NCBI RefSeq assembly: GCF_014196505.1
Contig: NZ_JACIDW010000001.1
Location: forward strand, 372,001-436,000
Direction of reading: 5' to 3'
Source: Rhizobium metallidurans
Lineage (GTDB): Bacteria; Pseudomonadota; Alphaproteobacteria; Rhizobiales; Rhizobiaceae
DNA length: 64,000 nucleotides
Part shown: positions 21,382 to 30,642 of the stretch, in pieces
How the letters are laid out: every line of letters begins with the position of its first letter
How positions within the stretch are numbered: the first letter of the stretch is position 1
Made by a program: the position numbers and the translations under genes
The notes under the pieces: generated by a model
What the model saw: only the letters and a program-made list of their open reading frames with translations
Told to the model about the DNA's origin: nothing
Databases searched by the model: none

Positions 21382-22313
21382 GCACGGTCACATCGGATGC
21401 CTCCAGCATGGCACGCATGCGGATGTTCAACCGCATCTTCATCTACGGCATACTGGCGATCTTCGCGATCATCTATCTGATGCCGCTCTTCGTCATGCTG
21501 GTCACCTCGTTCAAGACGATGGACGAGATCCAGGGCGGAAACATGCTCGCCTTGCCGCAGTCGCCGTCGTTCGACGCCTGGTTCAAGGCGTGGGGCGAAG
21601 CCTGTGTCGGCCTCACCTGCGCCGGTATCAAGGGCTACTTCTGGAACTCGATCAAGATGGTCGTCCCCGCCGTCGCGATCTCGACCATCCTCGGCGCGCT
21701 GAACGGCTACGTGCTCACCAAGTGGCGCTTCCCCGGCCACACGCTTGTGTTCGGGCTGATGCTCTTTGCCTGCTTCATTCCGTTCCAGTCTGTGCTGCTG
21801 CCGATGGCGACCATTCTCGGCAGTCTCGGCCGGTTCGGCAACACGCTCACCAACGAGATCGGCATGTCGCTCGGCTTCGGCAATCCGACGGTCAACCTCG
21901 TCATCGTCCACGTCGTCTACGGTCTCGGCTTCACCACGCTGTTCTTCCGCAACTACTACGAGGCGTTTCCGACGGAACTGGTGCGCGCGGCACAGGTGGA
22001 TGGCGCGAGCTTCTTCCAGATCTTCCGCCGCATCATGTTGCCGAACTCGCTGCCGATCATCGTCGTGACTGTCATCTACCAGTTCACCAACATCTGGAAC
22101 GACTTCCTGTTCGCATCCGCCTATGCGGGAACCGGCGAGTCCATGCCGATGACGGTGGCGCTGAACAACGTCGTCAACACCTCGACCGGTGTGGTCGAAT
22201 ACAATGTCAACATGGCCGCCGCGATGATCGCCGCCATGCCCACGCTTCTCGTTTACATCCTCGCCGGCCGCTACTTCGTTCGCGGTCTGATGGCGGGCGC
22301 GGTCAAAGGATAA
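21378..22313 (+). CDS. Sugar ABC transporter permease (MalG/UgpE-like)
   Basis: 311 residues, six predicted membrane segments. The EAA loop is ELVRAAQVDGASFFQIFRRI followed by MLPNSLPIIVVTVI. FTNIWNDFLFASAY is a typical MalG-type signature. It partners with the preceding permease; the ATPase gene begins 4 bases after its stop. Confidence 0.94.
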   Translation: MSTVTSDASSMARMRMFNRIFIYGILAIFAIIYLMPLFVMLVTSFKTMDEIQGGNMLALPQSPSFDAWFKAWGEACVGLTCAGIKGYFWNSIKMVVPAVAISTILGALNGYVLTKWRFPGHTLVFGLMLFACFIPFQSVLLPMATILGSLGRFGNTLTNEIGMSLGFGNPTVNLVIVHVVYGLGFTTLFFRNYYEAFPTELVRAAQVDGASFFQIFRRIMLPNSLPIIVVTVIYQFTNIWNDFLFASAYAGTGESMPMTVALNNVVNTSTGVVEYNVNMAAAMIAAMPTLLVYILAGRYFVRGLMAGAVKG

Positions 22314-22317
22314 TCCC

Positions 22318-23433
22318 ATGGCTTTTCTCGAAATCTCAGGCCTCAGAAAGCGTTTCGGCGCACTGGAAATCCTCAAGGGCATCGATCTTGAGCTGGAAAA
22401 GGGCGGCTTCCTGGTGCTGGTCGGCCCGTCCGGCTGCGGCAAGTCCACGCTGCTCAACACCATCGCCGGGCTGGAAGCCATTACGGAAGGCGATATCAGC
22501 GTCGATGGCCGCAGCATCTCCGACCTGCATCCATCCAAGCGTGACATCGCCATGGTGTTCCAGAGCTACGCGCTCTACCCCAACATGACGGTTGCAGGAA
22601 ACATCTCCTTCGGCATGGAGATGCGCGGCGTACCGGCCGACGAGCGCAAGGCCGCGATCGACAAGGTCGCCAAGGTGCTGCAGATCGGCCATCTGCTGGA
22701 CCGCAAGCCGAGCCAGCTTTCCGGCGGCCAGCGACAGCGTGTCGCCATGGGCCGCGCGCTGGTGCGCGATCCCAAGCTCTTCCTGTTCGACGAGCCGCTC
22801 TCAAATCTCGACGCCAAGTTGCGCGTCGACATGCGCATCGAGATCAAGCGCCTGCACCAGGCGACCGGCAAGACGATCGTCTATGTCACGCACGACCAGA
22901 TCGAGGCGATGACGCTGGCGACCAAGATCGCCGTGATGAAGGACGGCGAGGTGCAGCAGTTCGGCACGCCGGCCGAGATCTACAACAACCCCGCCAACAT
23001 GTTCGTCGCCGACTTCATGGGCTCTCCGGCCATGAACCTCTTGTCCGGCACCATCGAACAGGGTGCTGCGGGCCTCTCCGTGTCGCTCGCCCGCCCCAGC
23101 GGCGAGCCGATCCGCTTGCCGATCGCGCCGGGCCGCGACGCGCTGCAGGCGCATGCCGGTCGGCAAATCGTCTTCGGCATCCGGCCGGAAGCGCTGACCG
23201 ATCCTGACGGGGCCGACCGCAACGCGCGGATGCTTGCCGAGGGCGATTGCCTGATCGACGTCGTCGAGCCGGCCGGGTCAGACACCTTCGCGGTGACAAA
23301 GCTCGGCGGCAAGGAGGTCGTTGCGCGGCTGCGTGCCGATGCCCGCATTCAGCCCGGCCAGAACGCCAGACTGGCATTCAACCTCGACAAGGTGGTCTTC
23401 TTCGACCCGCAGAGCCAGGCGCGGATCGCGTGA
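22318..23433 (+). CDS. Sugar ABC transporter ATP-binding protein (MalK/UgpC-type)
   Basis: 371 residues. Walker A GPSGCGKST, Q-loop VFQSYALYPNMTV, signature LSGGQRQRVAMGRAL, Walker B LFLFDEPLSNLDAKLR and switch His in VTHDQ. The C-terminal 110 residues form the OB-fold regulatory domain of the MalK subgroup (FGIRPEALTD). It energises the transporter whose other parts lie directly upstream. Confidence 0.95.
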   Translation: MAFLEISGLRKRFGALEILKGIDLELEKGGFLVLVGPSGCGKSTLLNTIAGLEAITEGDISVDGRSISDLHPSKRDIAMVFQSYALYPNMTVAGNISFGMEMRGVPADERKAAIDKVAKVLQIGHLLDRKPSQLSGGQRQRVAMGRALVRDPKLFLFDEPLSNLDAKLRVDMRIEIKRLHQATGKTIVYVTHDQIEAMTLATKIAVMKDGEVQQFGTPAEIYNNPANMFVADFMGSPAMNLLSGTIEQGAAGLSVSLARPSGEPIRLPIAPGRDALQAHAGRQIVFGIRPEALTDPDGADRNARMLAEGDCLIDVVEPAGSDTFAVTKLGGKEVVARLRADARIQPGQNARLAFNLDKVVFFDPQSQARIA

Positions 23434-23453
23434 TCCGACGGCGGGACAGCAAT

Positions 23454-24959
23454 ATGAACAGAACACCTGATATCGTCATCATCGGCTCGGGCATCGGTGG
23501 CGCGACCGTCGCTGCCGGGCTGGCTGCCACCGGCGCCGAGACCCTCATTCTCGAAGCCGGCGAACGGATCGCCGACCACCCGGTCAACCGCGACCAGCGG
23601 GCGATCTTCCAGCGCGGCCATTTCCGGCCGAAGGAGACCTGGTACGAGGCAGACGGAACCGGCTTCAATCCCGGCAATTACTACAATGTCGGCGGCAACT
23701 CGAAATTCTTCGGGGCCGTGCTCTCACGCTACCGCCGCGAGGATTTCGAGGAAATCCATCATCGCGAAGGCGTGTCGCCCGCATGGCCGTTCCCCTATGA
23801 GGAACTGGAGCCGTGGTATGGCCGTGCCGAAAAACTGTACCGCGTGCGCGGCGCGCTCGGCGATGACCCGACGGAGCCGTCTCACTCGACACCTTACGAT
23901 TATCCACCGGTGCGCGAGGAACCCGCCATCGCCGACGTCAGGGCACGGCTGAAGGCGAAGGGGCTGCACCCTTTTTCGCTCCCCTTGGGTGTCGACATCG
24001 ACAAATGGCTGGCCAAGGCGCCAACCCCCTGGGACGCGCATCCGAATTCCGATGACGGCAAGATGGATGCGGAAACGGCGGCACTTTCGCAGGCCCTGCA
24101 GCACGACAATGTCCGCCTTCAGACGGGATCTCCCGTCATCAAGCTGGAAGCGGATGCGGACGGACGCATCTCCGGCGTTACCTACCGCCAAGCGGGCGAA
24201 ACCCGCACGCTTCATCCAAAGCTCGTGATCCTGAGCGCCGGCGCCGTCCAGTCAGCGGTGCTGTTGCTGCGCTCGGCAAGTGACCGGTTTCCCGAGGGGC
24301 TCGCCAATTCGTCGGGCCAGGTCGGGCGCAACTTCATGAACCACAACTCCTCGGCCGTGATCGGCGTCTCGCCGCGATATCGAAACACCTCGATCTACCA
24401 GAAGACATTCGCCTTCAACGATTTCTACCTTTCCGACGGCAATGGTGGACCGCCGCTCGGCAATGTCCAACTGCTCGGCCGCATCTCCGGCAAGGTATTG
24501 AAGGGCTCGCTGCCGAATGTCCCGGAATGGCTGCTCAATCGGATCACCGGCCATGCGATCGATTTCTACGCCATGAGCGAAGACGTTCCCAATCCGGAAA
24601 GCCGGGTCATGGTGGATGGCGACCGCATCGTCTTGAAATGGCATCGCACCAACTGGGATGCCCATCTGTCGCTCGTCTTCAAGCTCAAAGATATTCTGCG
24701 CTCGATCGGCTTTCCGCTGGTGCTCAGCCGGCCATTCGACAAGCGCACACCCTCGCATCAGTGCGGGACCATCAGGATCGGCCGCGACCCGGCGTCGGCT
24801 CCGCTCGACATCTACTGCCGTGCCTTCGATCACCAGAACCTCTTCGTCGTCGATGCAAGCTTCCTGCCGACCTCGGCGGCCGTCAATCCGGCCCTGACGG
24901 TGGCGAGCCAGGCATTGCGCGTCGCCGACCACATCGCATCAAAGGATTTGAGAGCATGA
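23454..24959 (+). CDS. GMC-family FAD-dependent oxidoreductase
   Basis: 501 residues from the ATG at 23454; a GTG at 23430 overlapping the ATPase stop is an alternative. N-terminal FAD-binding motif DIVIIGSGIGGATVAAGLAA with the distal acid in LILEAGE. NVGGNSKFFGAVLSRYRRED matches the GMC signature region. The C-terminal HQCGTIRIGRDP and SAAVNPALTVASQALRVAD are typical of sugar and alcohol dehydrogenases of this group (HxxGT and NPxxT). It may dehydrogenate the imported sugar or polyol. ATGA overlap with the SDR gene. Confidence 0.92.
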   Translation: MNRTPDIVIIGSGIGGATVAAGLAATGAETLILEAGERIADHPVNRDQRAIFQRGHFRPKETWYEADGTGFNPGNYYNVGGNSKFFGAVLSRYRREDFEEIHHREGVSPAWPFPYEELEPWYGRAEKLYRVRGALGDDPTEPSHSTPYDYPPVREEPAIADVRARLKAKGLHPFSLPLGVDIDKWLAKAPTPWDAHPNSDDGKMDAETAALSQALQHDNVRLQTGSPVIKLEADADGRISGVTYRQAGETRTLHPKLVILSAGAVQSAVLLLRSASDRFPEGLANSSGQVGRNFMNHNSSAVIGVSPRYRNTSIYQKTFAFNDFYLSDGNGGPPLGNVQLLGRISGKVLKGSLPNVPEWLLNRITGHAIDFYAMSEDVPNPESRVMVDGDRIVLKWHRTNWDAHLSLVFKLKDILRSIGFPLVLSRPFDKRTPSHQCGTIRIGRDPASAPLDIYCRAFDHQNLFVVDASFLPTSAAVNPALTVASQALRVADHIASKDLRA

Positions 24960-25735
24960 CGACGCATTCAGACAAGCCCGTCGCCGTGGTCACCGGCGGC
25001 CGTCGCGGCATCGGGCTCGGGATTGCCGGCGCGCTGGCGAAAGCAGGCTTCAATGTCGTGATAACAGGCGTCGGCGCGGCGGAAACCGCGGACGACACCG
25101 TCGCGCAGTTGAAGCAACATGGTGGCGATGCGATCTACCTGCAGGCGGATATCTCCGCCGTCGAGAAGCACGAGGAAACGGTTCACGCGATCCTGCAGGC
25201 CTTCGGGCGCATCGATTGCCTGGTCAACAATGCCGGCATGGCTGCGGTGGTCAGGGGCGATTTCCTCGGCCTGACGCCTGATAATTTCGACGTGATCATG
25301 GCCACCAACCTGCGCGGCACGGTGTTCTTCACGCAGGCGGTGGTAAAGGCGATGCTCGTTTCCGGCGACAAGCCGCACCCGCGTTCGATCATCAACATCA
25401 CCTCGGTATCGGCCGAGGCGAGTTCGCCGGAGCGCCTGGACTATTGCATCAGCAAGGCGGGTCTTGCCGCCTTCTCGCAAGGGCTCGCGCTGCGTCTGGC
25501 GGAATCCGGCATTTCCGTTTTCGAACTCCGGCCTGGCATCATCCGCACCGACATGACGGCGGGCGTGACCTCGAAATACGACGCGCTGATCGAAGGCGGG
25601 CTCGTGCCGATGAAGCGCTGGGGCGAGGCCGACGATATCGGCCGGATTTGCTCGGCCCTTGCCTCCGGCGCCTTCGCCTTTGCGACCGGCACCGTCATCG
25701 ACGCCGATGGCGGCCTTTCCATTCCCCGCTTGTGA
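24956..25735 (+). CDS. Short-chain dehydrogenase/reductase (3-ketoacyl-ACP reductase type)
   Basis: 259 residues. The cofactor loop is VTGGRRGIGLGIAGAL (TGxxxGIG), with NNAGMA, the catalytic Ser in NITSVSAEASSP and YCISKAG (YxxxK). The C-terminus TGTVIDADGGLSIPRL is typical of classical SDRs. The start overlaps the GMC gene stop. It probably oxidises or reduces a hydroxyl or keto group of a pathway intermediate. Confidence 0.94.
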   Translation: MTTHSDKPVAVVTGGRRGIGLGIAGALAKAGFNVVITGVGAAETADDTVAQLKQHGGDAIYLQADISAVEKHEETVHAILQAFGRIDCLVNNAGMAAVVRGDFLGLTPDNFDVIMATNLRGTVFFTQAVVKAMLVSGDKPHPRSIINITSVSAEASSPERLDYCISKAGLAAFSQGLALRLAESGISVFELRPGIIRTDMTAGVTSKYDALIEGGLVPMKRWGEADDIGRICSALASGAFAFATGTVIDADGGLSIPRL

Positions 25736-25748
25736 CAGGATAGAACCA

Positions 25749-27404
25749 ATGGGCTTTGACTATATCATAACGGGCGCGGGTCCCGCCGGCTGCGTGCTTG
25801 CCAGCCGGCTGAGCGAAGATCCAGAAGTCAGCGTGCTGCTTCTGGAAGCCGGTGGCGGCGACTGGAACCCGCTGTTCCACATGCCGGCCGGCTTTGCCAA
25901 GATGACCAAGGGCGTGGCGAGCTGGGGATGGGAAACCGTTCCGCAGAAGCACATGAAAGGCCGGGTGCTGCGCTACACGCAGGCAAAGGTGATCGGCGGC
26001 GGCTCGTCGATCAATGCGCAACTCTACACAAGGGGCAATGCAGCGGACTACGATCTCTGGGCCAGCGAGGATGGCTGCGAGGGCTGGGACTACCGTTCGA
26101 TCCTGCCTTACTTCAAGCGCACCGAAGACAACCAGCGCTTCGCCGACGACTACCATGCCTATGGCGGGCCGCTCGGCGTCTCGATGCCCGTCTCCGCGCT
26201 GCCGATCTGCGACGCCTATATCCGCGCCGGCCAGGAGCTCGGCATTCCCTACAACCACGACTTCAACGGCAAGCAGCAGGCGGGCGTCGGCTTCTACCAG
26301 CTGACCCAGCGCAACCGCCGCCGCTCATCCGCGTCGCTTGCCTATCTCTCGCCCATCAAGGACCGAAAGAACCTGACCATCCGGACCGGCGCCCGCGTGA
26401 GCAGGATCGTGATCGAGGGAACGCGAGCCGTCGGCGTCGAAGTGGTGACGGACAAGGGTTCCGAGGTGATCCGCGCGGAGCGCGAAGTGCTGGTGTCATC
26501 GGGCGCGATCGGCTCGCCGAAGCTCCTGCTGCAATCCGGCATCGGCCCGGCCGATCATCTGACCTCGGTCGGCGTCAAGGTTCACCATGATCTCCCAGGC
26601 GTCGGCGGCAACCTGCAGGACCATCTCGACCTTTTCGTCATTTGCGAATGCACCGGCGACCACACCTATGACGGCGTCGCCAAATTGCACCGGACCGTAT
26701 GGGCGGGGCTGGAATACATTCTCTTCCGCACGGGTCCGGTTGCGTCCTCGCTCTTCGAGACGGGTGGTTTCTGGTACGCGGACCCGAATGCGCGTTCCCC
26801 CGACATCCAGTTCCACCTCGGCCTCGGCTCCGGCATCGAGGCGGGCGTCGAGCGGCTGAAGAACGCCGGCGTGACGCTGAACTCGGCCTATCTCCACCCG
26901 CGCTCGCGCGGCACAGTCAGGCTCAAATCATCGGATCCGGCGGCCGCCCCGCTGATCGATCCGAATTACTGGTCCGATCCGCATGACCGGACGATGTCGC
27001 TGGAAGGCCTGAAGATCGCGCGTGAAATCATGCAGCAGGCGGCGCTGAAGCCCTTCGTGCTGGCCGAGCGGCTTCCGGGGCCTAAGGTGATGACCGACGA
27101 CGAGCTCTTCGACTATGGCTGCGCCAACGCCAAGACCGACCATCACCCCGTCGGAACCTGTAAGATGGGCACGGGCGCCGACGCGGTCGTCGGGCTCGAT
27201 CTCAAGGTGCACGGCCTGGAAGGCCTGCGCGTCTGCGATTCCTCCGTCATGCCGCGCGTTCCCTCCTGCAACACCAATGCGCCGACCATCATGGTGGGCG
27301 AGAAGGGCTCGGACATCATTCGCGGCAAGCTGCCGCTTCCCGGCGCCATCTTCGAGCACGAGCGCAACGACACACGGCCGCGCGCAAGGGCGGGCATCCG
27401 GTGA
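25749..27404 (+). CDS. GMC-family oxidoreductase (choline/alcohol dehydrogenase-like)
   Basis: 551 residues from the ATG at 25749, with AGGA upstream. FAD motif YIITGAGPAGCVLASRLSED and LLLEAGGGD. GMC signature 1 region KVIGGGSSINAQLYTRGNA and signature 2 VSSGAIGSPKLLLQSGIGP. The active-site pair is H in DHHPVGTCKMG and N in NTNAPTIMVGEK. Closer to BetA/AlkJ dehydrogenases than to the GMC protein two genes upstream. Last gene of the 14-kb operon; it ends 6 bases from the convergent eutC. Confidence 0.94.
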   Translation: MGFDYIITGAGPAGCVLASRLSEDPEVSVLLLEAGGGDWNPLFHMPAGFAKMTKGVASWGWETVPQKHMKGRVLRYTQAKVIGGGSSINAQLYTRGNAADYDLWASEDGCEGWDYRSILPYFKRTEDNQRFADDYHAYGGPLGVSMPVSALPICDAYIRAGQELGIPYNHDFNGKQQAGVGFYQLTQRNRRRSSASLAYLSPIKDRKNLTIRTGARVSRIVIEGTRAVGVEVVTDKGSEVIRAEREVLVSSGAIGSPKLLLQSGIGPADHLTSVGVKVHHDLPGVGGNLQDHLDLFVICECTGDHTYDGVAKLHRTVWAGLEYILFRTGPVASSLFETGGFWYADPNARSPDIQFHLGLGSGIEAGVERLKNAGVTLNSAYLHPRSRGTVRLKSSDPAAAPLIDPNYWSDPHDRTMSLEGLKIAREIMQQAALKPFVLAERLPGPKVMTDDELFDYGCANAKTDHHPVGTCKMGTGADAVVGLDLKVHGLEGLRVCDSSVMPRVPSCNTNAPTIMVGEKGSDIIRGKLPLPGAIFEHERNDTRPRARAGIR

Positions 27405-27410
27405 AACCGA

Positions 27411-28196
27411 TTACGAAGCGCTGGGCAACCTGACCAGCGCTTCCTTCAGGCCGACGCCGCTGACACCTGTCTTCGTCATGTCGGCGATCAAACCGGCGAT
27501 GGTCTTCGCCGCCTGCTCCATCGACAGGCCACCCTCGCGCATGTTCGACACGCAGTTGCGCCGGGAATCCGGCGTGCCGACGGATGGCTCGTAGGTGATA
27601 TAGGCGCCGAGACTGTCGGCCGCGGAGAGACCCGGCCTCTCCCCGATCAGCGCCATCGTCATCCGCGCACCGAGAATTTCGCCGACCTCATCGGCAAGCG
27701 CCACCCGCGCCTGGCGCGCGACGGCGACCGGGCCGATCGACAAGCCGGCACCGGTCAGAAGCCTCGAAAGCTCCCGCACAAGAGCGACCGCATTGATGTC
27801 CACTGCGCTCGACGACAGGCCATCGGCAATGGTGATCACAACGTCGCACCCCTTGGCCTCAGACGGCAAGGCGGCGAGACGCTCGACCGAGGCGCGCGAC
27901 AATTTGCGGCCGAGATCCGGCCGGCGCAGATAGCTGCCGCGATCCTCGGCCATGCTCTCCACCGACACGACATCCAGCCCGAGCGCCTCTAGATCGCTTT
28001 TCAGCCGATCTTCGTCGATGGTCGACCATACAGCCTCGCGAGCCCGCGCGTGATCGAGCAGGAAAGACAGTTGCGCCTTGGTCGGCGCGCCCGATCCGAA
28101 ACGCCCGAGTGCGACGCGCGCATCGGTCATCTCGGTGAGATCGACGGTGGCTGGCTGGTAATCGGTTCTCAGTTCGGCGGCGTTGGACTTAGACAA
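27411..28196 (-). CDS. eutC: Ethanolamine ammonia-lyase light chain
   Basis: 261 residues. With EutB it forms the adenosylcobalamin-dependent lyase that converts ethanolamine to acetaldehyde and ammonia. Seen: ARVALGRFGSGAPTKAQLSF, DVVITIADGLSSSAVDIN, MALIGERPGLSAADSLGAYI and the C-terminal cysteine segment DSRRNCVSNMREGGLS, all typical of EutC. The start overlaps the eutB stop by 8 bases. No microcompartment, eutA reactivase or permease gene is adjacent. Confidence 0.97.
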   Translation of the reverse strand: MSKSNAAELRTDYQPATVDLTEMTDARVALGRFGSGAPTKAQLSFLLDHARAREAVWSTIDEDRLKSDLEALGLDVVSVESMAEDRGSYLRRPDLGRKLSRASVERLAALPSEAKGCDVVITIADGLSSSAVDINAVALVRELSRLLTGAGLSIGPVAVARQARVALADEVGEILGARMTMALIGERPGLSAADSLGAYITYEPSVGTPDSRRNCVSNMREGGLSMEQAAKTIAGLIADMTKTGVSGVGLKEALVRLPSAS

Positions 28197-29574
28197 GAGC
28201 GGCCCTCGACAGGTAATCGGTCAGCATGGCAGGCGCACCCGACAGCGCGCCGGCTTCATTCGTCAGCCCGACGTCGCGAAGCCACGTCTCGAACTCCGGC
28301 GCCGGCGGGCGCCCAAGGGTCTCGCGGCAAAACACGGCGTCGTGGTGGGACAGCGACTGGTAGTTCAGCATGATGTCGTCGGCACCAGGCACCGTGATGA
28401 CGAAATTGACGTTTGCGGCGCAGAGCAGCGTCAACAACGTGTCCATGTCTTCCTGATCGGCATCGGCATGGTTCGTGTAGCAAACGTCGACACCCATCGG
28501 CAGGCCGAGCAGTTTGCCGCAGAAATGGTCCTCGATGCCGGCGCGGATGATCTGCTTTCCGTTGAAGAGATATTCGGGCCCGATGAAGCCGACGACCGTA
28601 TTGACCAACAGCGGATCAAACTCGCGCGCGACCGCGTAGGCCCGGGTCTCCATCGTCTGCTGGTCGACGCCGAAATGAGCATCGGCCGAGAGCGCTGCCC
28701 CCTGCCCTGTTTCGAAATACATCAGATTGGCGCCCGGCAGGCCGCGCTTCAGCGATCGCCCGGCATCCTGCGCCTCCTTCAACAGCGCGAGATCGATGCC
28801 GAAGCCTTCATTGGCCTTCTGCGATCCCGCGACCGACTGGAACATCAGATCAACCGGCGCCCGCGCCTCGACCGCGCGAATGGCCGTGGTAACGTGCCCG
28901 AGACAGCATGTTTGCGTGGGTATGGCGAGCCGCTCGCGGATTTCGTCGAGCAGCGAAACGATCCGCACATAATCCTCGACGCTATCAGTCGCCGGATTGA
29001 CGCCGATCACGGCGTCGCCGGAGCCCATCAGAAGACCATCGATCGCCGAGGCGGCAATGCCGCGGCTGTCGTCGGTCGGGTGGTTCGGCTGGTTGCGGGT
29101 CGACAATCGGCCGGCCAGGCCGAGCGTGTTGCGAAAGCGCGTGACGACCTGCCGCTTGGCGGCGACAGCGATCAGATCCTGCAGCCGCATGATCTTGGAA
29201 ACAGCGGCCAGCATCTCCGGCGTGATGCCATAGGTGATCGCTTCGAGTACCCGCTGATCCGTTTCCGGCTTCAGCAGCCACTCGCGAAACTCGCCCACCG
29301 TGAACGAACTGATCGGCGCGAAGGCTTGCGCGTCGAACTGCCTCGCGATCAGCGCGGAGACCTCATCACTCTCCGACGGGATAACCTCGTCAGCCAAAAA
29401 CGCCTTCAGCGGCAGATCGGCAAGCGCCATCTGCGCCGCGAGCCGCTCGACCGGTCCACTGGCGGCGATGCCGGCGAGCTGGTCGCCGGAGCGTTCCGGC
29501 GTCGCTTTCGCGAGGAGGTCCTTGAGATCGCGAAAGCCGAAGCGCGTTCGTTCGATCGTCGTGCTGTATGCCAT
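28189..29574 (-). CDS. eutB: Ethanolamine ammonia-lyase heavy chain
   Basis: 461 residues from the ATG at 29574 (MAYSTTIERTRFGFRDL); a TTG at 29595 is an in-frame alternative. The substrate- and cobalamin-binding TIM barrel is recognised from NHPTDDSRGIAASAIDGLL, GVNPATDSVEDYVRIVSLLDE, MYFETGQGAALSADAHFGVD (Glu and substrate region), VVGFIGPEYLFNGKQIIRAG and CYTNHADADQEDMDTLLTLL. The adjacent operon is controlled by a cobalamin riboswitch and supplies the cofactor, which makes biological sense. The leader contains an imperfect hairpin (29601-29632) and an unpaired strong ribosome-binding-site-like AAGGGAGGAG (29641-29650). Confidence 0.97.
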   Translation of the reverse strand: MAYSTTIERTRFGFRDLKDLLAKATPERSGDQLAGIAASGPVERLAAQMALADLPLKAFLADEVIPSESDEVSALIARQFDAQAFAPISSFTVGEFREWLLKPETDQRVLEAITYGITPEMLAAVSKIMRLQDLIAVAAKRQVVTRFRNTLGLAGRLSTRNQPNHPTDDSRGIAASAIDGLLMGSGDAVIGVNPATDSVEDYVRIVSLLDEIRERLAIPTQTCCLGHVTTAIRAVEARAPVDLMFQSVAGSQKANEGFGIDLALLKEAQDAGRSLKRGLPGANLMYFETGQGAALSADAHFGVDQQTMETRAYAVAREFDPLLVNTVVGFIGPEYLFNGKQIIRAGIEDHFCGKLLGLPMGVDVCYTNHADADQEDMDTLLTLLCAANVNFVITVPGADDIMLNYQSLSHHDAVFCRETLGRPPAPEFETWLRDVGLTNEAGALSGAPAMLTDYLSRAALV

Positions 29575-29600
29575 TGCGGGAGTCCTAGCGTTCAAGGGTC

Positions 29601-29632
29601 TCAGCCCATCCCGATCCGATCGGGCTGGCTGA
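29601..29632 (-). promoter_or_regulatory. Leader hairpin upstream of eutB
   Basis: Imperfect 12-base stem: outer TCAGCC/GGCTGA and inner CCCGAT/ATCGGG around a 3-base loop, with small internal bulges. It lies between a purine-rich AAGGGAGGAG (29641-29650) and the eutB start. No U tract follows, so a terminator is unlikely; a translational role is possible. Confidence 0.4.
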
Positions 29633-29832
29633 CAGGCGTACTCCTCCCTTGAGATTGCCGGCGCTCGGCCGTTCGAGACGGTTAGCGGCCTCCCGTGCCG
29701 ATCACCGCAAGCATGAGCGCCATGCCGTTATCCGCAGATGACCCAGTCCAGCCGATCACGTCAACATGCTCCGATGACAAGACGCCGCAAAATTCGCCGA
29801 CGGCACCAATTCGATCGCCTTTTGGCGATAGA

Positions 29833-30636
29833 TCAGGCCTCGCCACCGTGCGAGGCGCCAGCGGATTTGGCGACGAGAATGAAGCGCCGGTAGACCAGCG
29901 TCCTGAGCTTGTTGCGCAGATTGGCGCCACGTCGCTGCGCCTTGGCTATCGGGCCATGCGACGAAATCTCGAAGTCCACGAAGCCGGCCTGCTTCAATTG
30001 CGGAATGAGATCATCCGGCCGCAGCCCGGCGCCGAAGGGGAGCGCGGACATGATCGCCGAATGGCGCTCGCTCATCGCGCCATCATAATGGCGGTCCGCG
30101 CCGCAGAAACGATCGATCCGGCGGATGAGCCATGCCGCAGCGCGGCCGAGCCGCGTCGGCTTCGCCCAATCGCCGTCGAACACCAGCAGCGTGCCGCCCG
30201 GCTTCAACACCCGATGCCACTCGCCGAACGCCTTTGCGGGATCGGTCAGCGTCCAGACCAGATGCCGGCAGATGATGGCGTCGTAGCAGGCGTCCGGCTC
30301 CATCGGGTTTTCCGCATCCGCCAGCACGAAACGCAGCCGGTCCTTGCCGGCATGCTTGGCTTTCGCGACGGACAGCATCGCCTCGGAAAAATCCAGCGCG
30401 GTCACATCATGGCCGAGATCGTGTATCAGCGCCGTGACTTCGCCGGTCCCGCAGGCGAGTTCGAGGACACGCAAGGGCGTCGGCCCCAGATGATCGCGTA
30501 TAGGCTGTTGCCAGGCATCGAACTCCGGGCCACGCGGTATCCTGTGACCGAAGGCAAGATCGAATGTCTGCGAGCGCCGGGACCAGTAGTCCCTGATCTC
30601 TTCCTTCAGGTCGAAGTTGGTTTGTCTGATGGACAT
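29833..30636 (-). CDS. Class I SAM-dependent methyltransferase
   Basis: 267 residues. The SAM-binding motif I is VLELACGTGEVTALIHDLG, followed by VTALDFSEAML, ADAENPMEPDACYDAIICRH and LKPGGTLLVFDGDW, in the order of the UbiE/Methyltransf_11 class. It is the last gene of the cobalamin-riboswitch transcript, 6 bases after the ATPase gene. The substrate is unknown. Co-transcription suggests a role tied to corrinoids or to a B12-dependent metabolite, but this is inference only. Confidence 0.85.
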   Translation of the reverse strand: MSIRQTNFDLKEEIRDYWSRRSQTFDLAFGHRIPRGPEFDAWQQPIRDHLGPTPLRVLELACGTGEVTALIHDLGHDVTALDFSEAMLSVAKAKHAGKDRLRFVLADAENPMEPDACYDAIICRHLVWTLTDPAKAFGEWHRVLKPGGTLLVFDGDWAKPTRLGRAAAWLIRRIDRFCGADRHYDGAMSERHSAIMSALPFGAGLRPDDLIPQLKQAGFVDFEISSHGPIAKAQRRGANLRNKLRTLVYRRFILVAKSAGASHGGEA

Positions 30637-30642
30637 CGAACC

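Noticed and set aside
29682..29930. 82-codon minus-strand frame between the methyltransferase and eutB
   Set aside because: It overlaps the end of the methyltransferase gene, has no ribosome-binding site and has no recognisable features.
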